From: Bipolaris cookei
Lineage: Eukaryota > Ascomycota > Dothideomycetes > Pleosporales > Pleosporaceae
Direction of reading: 5' to 3'
NCBI GenBank assembly: GCA_002286855.1
Contig: NRSV01000022.1
Span: 62,001 to 126,000, forward strand
DNA: 64,000 bases
Shown: one piece after another, positions 58,811-64,000 of the stretch
How positions within the stretch are numbered: position 1 is the first letter of the stretch
How the letters are laid out: every line of letters begins with the position of its first letter
Position numbers and translations under genes: made by a program
Notes under the pieces: model-generated
The model's input: the letters and a program-made list of their open reading frames with translations, nothing else
Database searches by the model: none
Told to the model about the DNA's origin: nothing

Positions 58811-58861
58811 GTACACTCCGTACACACTCCGTACACACTCCGTACACACTCCGTACACTCC
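58811..58861. repeat. Tandem repeat, 11-bp unit with shortened ends
   Basis: Five consecutive units of 9, 11, 11, 11 and 9 bp: GTACACTCC, three GTACACACTCC, then GTACACTCC. Confidence 0.9.
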
Positions 58862-58964
58862 AACAACAAAGCCCCCCAAGACCAGAGCTCCCGGCCCGTA
58901 CACCCTACTCACTACACCCTACCTGCCCACTCTCCGCTTTCAGGAACCCGCCATGGTACTTAGT

Positions 58965-58984
58965 CGCCCGCCCGCCCGCCCGCC
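58965..58984. repeat. (CCCG)n short repeat
   Basis: Five CCCG-type units in succession in the non-coding region before the CFEM gene. Confidence 0.8.
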
Positions 58985-61326
58985 TACCACTCGCTCACTG
59001 GCTCGCTCATCCTTTCCCCTCTCGCCCCGTCTTCCGCTGGCTGGCCGTAGCAGTAGGCTATCTCTGATTAGCAATCGGCTCCGTGCCTGTCGTGCCCGTT
59101 GGACATGGAAGCGCTGTCCACACACCCAACTCCCGAGCTCATCCCGCCAGACTTTTGTCTGGCTGCGCTTCTAGAAGGTTTTGTGGAAAATGAGGGCTCC
59201 ATAGAATTAAGAGTAGCCCGACGCTCGGAGCCCCAGCAGACCCCAAGCACGGCTCGAAACCTTGTCTTACTCCGCCCCATGCAGCCACGCGCCTCCACCT
59301 CTGCACGCCCGCTCCCACTCTGCCTTGCCCGGGCTGCATTCGCTGCTGCATATCCACGTAGTGTATCTTGCCTCCCTGTCCGCCTCCCTATCTGCTACTG
59401 CGCTTGTGTTCACACAGAAAGAAAGAAACTTTCGCTATGCTACTCTTTTCCGCCAGCCACTTGCCGTTCGCTTGCACTGAGCCTGGACCAGGCTTCTATT
59501 GGAGCTTGGCCATATTAGGCTAGTTGCCAAAGGCCGCCTACAGTCGCCAAACCTCCGTCGTCACATCCCCCCCTCATCTCCCCGACTCGTGCACGCCAGA
59601 GCCAATCGCCGCTGACGCCTGTCTCTGGTTTTATCAAGCATTCTGACTATCCTAACGGTCAAAGTAAACCATATGCCGTCGTCATCTTGCCTCAGCGCCG
59701 GGTGCAGGTGGCAACTGCCTTGCCTCGAGGGCGCTGATCAACTCTTATGAACGCGCAACGCTACTGACCGTTCGATTGGCCTTTTCGGCATCTCGAACCC
59801 ATTATCGATCCATTAGGGCCCCCAACAACCTACCACCCAGGCCCTTCCATTTTCTTTGCCAGGATAACGCATCCAGAGTCACTGCTTTGGTCTCGATATC
59901 TTGACTCAAACACGCGGGACGATCCACGAACCACACGTGGAAGCCATGGCCATGTGTGAGCATCTATTCGGTGAAAAGGGGGGCATGGTGTCGACCCAAC
60001 AGACGCTCTACCATTGTGACAACGCTCACGCTGATGCTTTTAACTTTTGTCACCGCCTCCCTGTAGGTAATCGCTCTAGATGGCTCACGATCGATCGCCC
60101 GTGCTTCTCATTGCGTGCGCGCGGAGCATCTCAGAGTCATTTCGAGCTGATCATCATCTTGACGATGCTCATACACACGCATGGACTTTTTCAATTGCCG
60201 TCTTATCTTAGGTGTAGGTATAAGCAGTACACATACACTACATATGTGACGTTCTTGTGTTTCGGTCCTTCCACACGGTTCAAGCTCCACAAGCTACGCA
60301 ACGTAAAAGTTCCAACTGCGTCATTCTGACTCGTCAAGTTCTTATGCCCACAACATCGGACCGTCTCGTCTGCGGACCTTCTCGTACACGACCATAGCCG
60401 CGATCTCATCATCCGCTTGTCGTTCGGGGATCGTTGCGTCTGATCTGCACACCCGCAGGCAACTCTAGCCGCCAGGCACCATCGGCAAGCACGTGATGTC
60501 AATTAAACCTGAGTGGTTTTAGTAGGGCGCTTTGCAGGTTCCCCCCATTCCCCGATGCAGGTCCACGTTTAGACCGGTACCCGGTATTCAGTATCCAGAA
60601 AGCTGCAATCAATTACTACACTGTTTAATCTAGATGCGTGTAGTCAGGTGACGTTGCAACCATTGACAACGCAGAGGCACCGTCAGTCGAGTATCGCCTC
60701 ATGGACCAACTGCGGCCGTGTGCTGGTACGCAGAGTCCCGCATTGTCACTAATAATGCACAACTGCAATGTATTTTCGTCTCCTGCATGCACGTAGGCCA
60801 AGACTCGCTTTGGTGTTCTGCGCGACGACTTTCCCGATGCCGTGCAACTACTGGCTGACATGGTAGACTAGTTTTGTTCCTCAGCGCTTAGCGCAGCATG
60901 CCAGCGCCTAGAATAGCATCTTCGCCTCACCACACTGTGTAGCCGACGCCTTTTCAGTCAATCATTCTATATTCATTCCGCGAGCGCTTACCATGGGTGT
61001 CAACGGCCTCGGTATGCCCCCAATGTACCGTCTCAGCGGTTGCTCAGGCACCGCCCCAACTCGGCGGCTGGCAAAGATGCCAATACATATTGGCAGCCTA
61101 CCAGCCGCCGCTGGCTTGACTTGGATACATCAACAAAACTTAATGAGGCCAAAGACGTTTTACGAATTTCCTTGAGTCGTTCTCCTTCAATTTCCTTGCC
61201 TCCTTCCGCTGCAGGTCCAGCACTTCCTTGCATCTGCCCTCATGTCTAGATCTCCTAGTGAGTACACTCTCGACTTGCTCCGATCTGAGAGCATGTAGCT
61301 TATGCTCGTGCAGATCTCGTACAATT

Positions 61327-63621
61327 ATGCTTTTGCGCCATTTCAAAAGGCCATGGATACCATCAGTCTTTGTAGTATTAGCTTCGCCATTGCTAGCAGC
61401 TCCTACTGTCGCTCCTACACCACAAGCACTTCCTCAGTCGCTTCAACAAAACGTTCCATATTGTGCACAATCATGCCTACGGACTTCGCTGGACGAAAGG
61501 TTTCCTGTGGCATGCTCTGGCCAACAAAGTCTTCAGTGTCTTTGCTCTCGTTATAGTACCACGGGAGAGTCACTCGGTGAAGTGGCCCTAGGTTGTATCT
61601 ACTTGTCGTGCCCAACACAGGACTCCAAAGACTATCTAAGTGCGGCCTACGGAATATGTCTAAGACAGACATACGCCGTCGTGCCAACCAAAAGTGTTCT
61701 TACTTACGTCGTTACCTCTACGGCATCGCCATATTCCACGCAGTCGGTGACGACTCCAACCACAACCACAACCCCGACCATCACTTTAACTCGGCCTACC
61801 CAGACCAGTTCGACTCAGTCTGCTTTCGCTGACACTGCCTCATTAATATCATCATCTACTTCTTCAGCGACGCCGACATCGGCTCCAGTCGCCAAAACCC
61901 CAGATGATCAACCAAGAATGACGCCTGCACAAATTGCTGGGCTGTCAGTAGCTGCAGTGGCAGCGTTTGTCTTGGCTATCGGGCTCATGGCTTTGAACGT
62001 GTGGCTAAGAAGACGGAAGGAGCAGCGAAACACTATGCTTTTCGATGACAAGGGCCGGGGACAGCAAGACAGGGCGTTTTCGACGCGGTTCTCACATTAC
62101 ATTCCCGTACAAGGCAACTCCGACTCTGCAACACAGCTTCCACCCATGCCTGCACCGGCACTCGTTCACGGGAGACGCCAGAAAGGAGTACGCCCAGTGC
62201 AACGGCTTGGAGTAGGAACTTCTAACAGCTCGTCCAATTCCTCATTGCCATTGGATCAAATAGGCGTGGCTATAAGCGCAGAGTTGGATGGAAATCCTCT
62301 AGCACCAAAGAAATCAGCACCGGCTGCGATCCAGAAGACAATTCCGGGTAATAACCAGCCACAGACCAGCAGTGTTCTACGCCCCATTAGTTCAATGACA
62401 GAAGAGACTGTTTTTGAAGAGGATGAACCAGGCTTGCATCGGAGATCCTCGACGATGCCGCCAACGCCTCAAGTTCCAGTCCTACCTATCCGTTCATTGC
62501 GACCCGCTAGGACAGCACCGTATTCCAACAACAGCAACACCCGTAAGAACAACAGAAACTCTGAACTGTTTCTAGAAATTCCGTCCAACAAGCGAGGACA
62601 GCAATCGAAACGGATGGTTGTAGCAGAACTGCCTAGGAATAATACGCCACAACCTCGTCCGCAGCCCGTGACACGCCCACGTCTTGCATCACCTTTCCAG
62701 CAACCATCCACAGCTACTTCATATCAGTCCAAAGCTACAACCGCAAGCTCGCACAACGACAGCAGCTCCGGAGATATCATTGACTATTACCTTTCCAACC
62801 ATCGAAGCCATGAGGCGCCTAAGGCTAGCCCTACGCGCATCATACGGCCTAAAGAGTCACCTAAAACAGTCGAGATCAGGCCAAAGAAGTCGTCTAGTAC
62901 ACTTTCCCGGACTTGGACGAACCAGCGTGATTCGCTGTCTAGCCAGACGTCTTTTGAAACAGTCGATCCCAACGATCCGACGCCTGAAGACGAAGACGAC
63001 CAGAAACAGCTTTCCAAGGAGAGCAACAATAATGTGCCGCAACTGTCACCGGTCGCGGAATCCCCGATTTCCAATTTGCGGTATCCAAAGGTGCCACGAG
63101 CCTCGAATCAGCTAGTATCACGCAGCCCACAACAACACAGGTTCCAGAGTCCACACCGAGTCCCAGATGCATCGACGCTTCTTCATAAACGCAACAACAC
63201 TCTTCCCCCGCTTCTTCTTGAATCGCGGCCCCGACTCGAGAGTCCGCATCGTGACCCGTTCACATCGCCGCCGCGCCGTGTCGTCAGCCCACCTCGTAAC
63301 AATGGCCGCTCTCATGTGCGCAGCATCAGCGCCGAGTCATGGAACATGACACCCGCCTCTAAGAATAGCATTAATAGAAAAAGCCGTGTGCAGAGCGGAG
63401 CGTGGGGTAAGAGCCCGGTCATGTACGAGGAGCAGGCTGTGAGGCCTCTGAATGTGAGGAAAAGAGAGGATATGACGGAAGTGAACATTGGAAGAGACGT
63501 CAATGTTGACTTTGACGTAGACGGGCTTAAGAGTCCTGTGTGGGTTCCAAGACTGACGCCGAGGAAGAAGGGTGAAGATCTATTTCTGGAGGTTGGTTGG
63601 GGTGATGGCGTGCGAAGGTGA
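61327..63621 (+). CDS. CFEM-domain single-pass membrane protein with long cytoplasmic tail
   Basis: Single-exon frame of 764 residues. The open frame runs upstream, but the ATG at 61327 gives a proper signal peptide: MLLRHFKRPWIPSVFVVLAS. Eight cysteines at 46, 50, 63, 71, 73, 90, 95 and 111 have the CFEM pattern (CAQSC, VAC, CLC, CIYLSC, C). A Ser/Thr-rich stalk runs to about 195, followed by one membrane helix at about 204-227 (AGLSVAAVAAFVLAIGLMAL) with RRRKEQR on the inside. The remaining 535 residues are disordered, Ser/Pro/Arg/Asn-rich. CFEM proteins include GPI-anchored haem-binding proteins and the Pth11-like receptors; this membrane-plus-tail form could be a wall sensor or adhesin, but no function is proven. 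The tail has no recognised domain. Confidence 0.82.
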   Translation: MLLRHFKRPWIPSVFVVLASPLLAAPTVAPTPQALPQSLQQNVPYCAQSCLRTSLDERFPVACSGQQSLQCLCSRYSTTGESLGEVALGCIYLSCPTQDSKDYLSAAYGICLRQTYAVVPTKSVLTYVVTSTASPYSTQSVTTPTTTTTPTITLTRPTQTSSTQSAFADTASLISSSTSSATPTSAPVAKTPDDQPRMTPAQIAGLSVAAVAAFVLAIGLMALNVWLRRRKEQRNTMLFDDKGRGQQDRAFSTRFSHYIPVQGNSDSATQLPPMPAPALVHGRRQKGVRPVQRLGVGTSNSSSNSSLPLDQIGVAISAELDGNPLAPKKSAPAAIQKTIPGNNQPQTSSVLRPISSMTEETVFEEDEPGLHRRSSTMPPTPQVPVLPIRSLRPARTAPYSNNSNTRKNNRNSELFLEIPSNKRGQQSKRMVVAELPRNNTPQPRPQPVTRPRLASPFQQPSTATSYQSKATTASSHNDSSSGDIIDYYLSNHRSHEAPKASPTRIIRPKESPKTVEIRPKKSSSTLSRTWTNQRDSLSSQTSFETVDPNDPTPEDEDDQKQLSKESNNNVPQLSPVAESPISNLRYPKVPRASNQLVSRSPQQHRFQSPHRVPDASTLLHKRNNTLPPLLLESRPRLESPHRDPFTSPPRRVVSPPRNNGRSHVRSISAESWNMTPASKNSINRKSRVQSGAWGKSPVMYEEQAVRPLNVRKREDMTEVNIGRDVNVDFDVDGLKSPVWVPRLTPRKKGEDLFLEVGWGDGVRR

Positions 63622-64000
63622 GAAGTCCAGCATACACGGAGCGGACGATTGACTTGATTCTTGACTATACATATACCCTTTCGTTTGTCTTGTGTATACA
63701 ATTTTCTAATTTGGGGGAAATGGGGGCGGAGGCTGAACTTTAGACCTGACTGTACCTTTCTTAGTGTTATTTCTATATGTTTGCTCATTATCTCTTCTTC
63801 CATTACACACAGGCGCGCGTGTCGCTATACATGGATCGATTAGTGCTTGGCGCACAGGCTCTGGTTGGTGTTTGTCAGGGTATTGACAGGGTAAAATAGG
63901 CTCCGAGTCCCGCTTAAGGCTAATTACAATATCAACACCAAACCCCACGTTGTCACTGTCGTTGAATGCGCCCTCGGAGAATAGGTTAAATAACCGGCTC
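63622..64000. other. 3' flank, no gene seen
   Basis: About 380 bp to the window edge, T-rich at first like a 3' UTR; nothing else recognised. Confidence 0.6.

Larger units (their letters stand above)
57782..61326. other. 3.5-kb non-coding region between divergent genes
   Basis: No gene supported in this stretch between the G-alpha gene and the CFEM gene. It contains an 11-bp tandem repeat (58811-58861) and a CCCG run (58965-58984). Frames are many because parts are GC-rich, but none shows domain-like content. It probably holds long regulatory or leader sequence for both genes. Confidence 0.6.

Noticed and set aside
1..64000. tRNA, rRNA or CRISPR features
   Set aside because: Reading by eye found no convincing tRNA B-box with matching stem and no rRNA. 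CRISPR is not expected in a fungus, and the tandem repeats seen have no spacers. A tRNA-specific scan would be needed to exclude a missed tRNA.

Overview
The window is eukaryotic and almost certainly from a filamentous ascomycete, most likely a dothideomycete of the Pleosporales type. The evidence is: many short introns (about 46-150 nt, most with GTRNGT donors and CAG/TAG acceptors); fungus-specific families (Zn2Cys6 and C2H2/fungal_trans regulators, CFEM, RTA1, 2EXR, GPI-type GH16); and a pogo-like DNA transposon decayed partly by stops that could be CAG-to-TAG changes. The order is inferred from my recall of protein families, not from a search. Exon boundaries below were worked out by hand from splice sites and reading-frame continuity. 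No GC, k-mer or homology computation was run.

Layout. 1-6.2 kb: tail of a probable Nha1-type antiporter, two conserved uncharacterised proteins, a small secreted protein and a 2EXR protein. 7.2-8.0 kb: a frame-disrupted secreted-protein gene. 8.0-11.2 kb: no convincing gene. 11.3-12.5 kb: a GPI-type GH16 hydrolase. 12.5-17.2 kb: a gene-free stretch with a long CAA microsatellite, then a pogo-like fossil with near-perfect 47-bp inverted repeats. 17.9-21.6 kb: a CDC25-type Ras GEF. 21.6-25.5 kb: a 3.9-kb non-coding stretch before a C2H2/fungal_trans regulator. 29 kb: NHP2. 29.7-34.5 kb: a gene-poor, visibly AT-rich stretch holding a candidate small cysteine-containing secreted protein and a Zn2Cys6 regulator. 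34.5-41.2 kb: RTA1-family membrane protein, SEC61 alpha, and a two-LIM-domain protein. 43.8-53.9 kb: INO1, an OB-fold/zinc-ribbon (MEIOB-like) protein, the kinetochore protein DSN1, and PSD2. 56.6-57.8 kb: a group I G-protein alpha subunit with about 3.5 kb of non-coding DNA upstream. 61.3-63.6 kb: a CFEM-domain membrane protein with a very long cytoplasmic tail.

How the genes relate. Most are housekeeping or signalling genes with no shared pathway. Some functional links exist: INO1 and PSD2 both act in phospholipid synthesis; CDC25 (Ras) and the G-alpha subunit both feed cAMP signalling in fungi; DSN1 and the OB-fold protein concern chromosomes and converge tail to tail. I found no clear new multi-gene system. 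The most worthwhile leads are the candidate effector at 32.2 kb in the AT-rich stretch, the frame-disrupted secreted-protein gene, the uncharacterised fungal proteins, the OB-fold protein, the CFEM sensor-like protein, and several introns whose retention would change a protein's end or interior without a frameshift.
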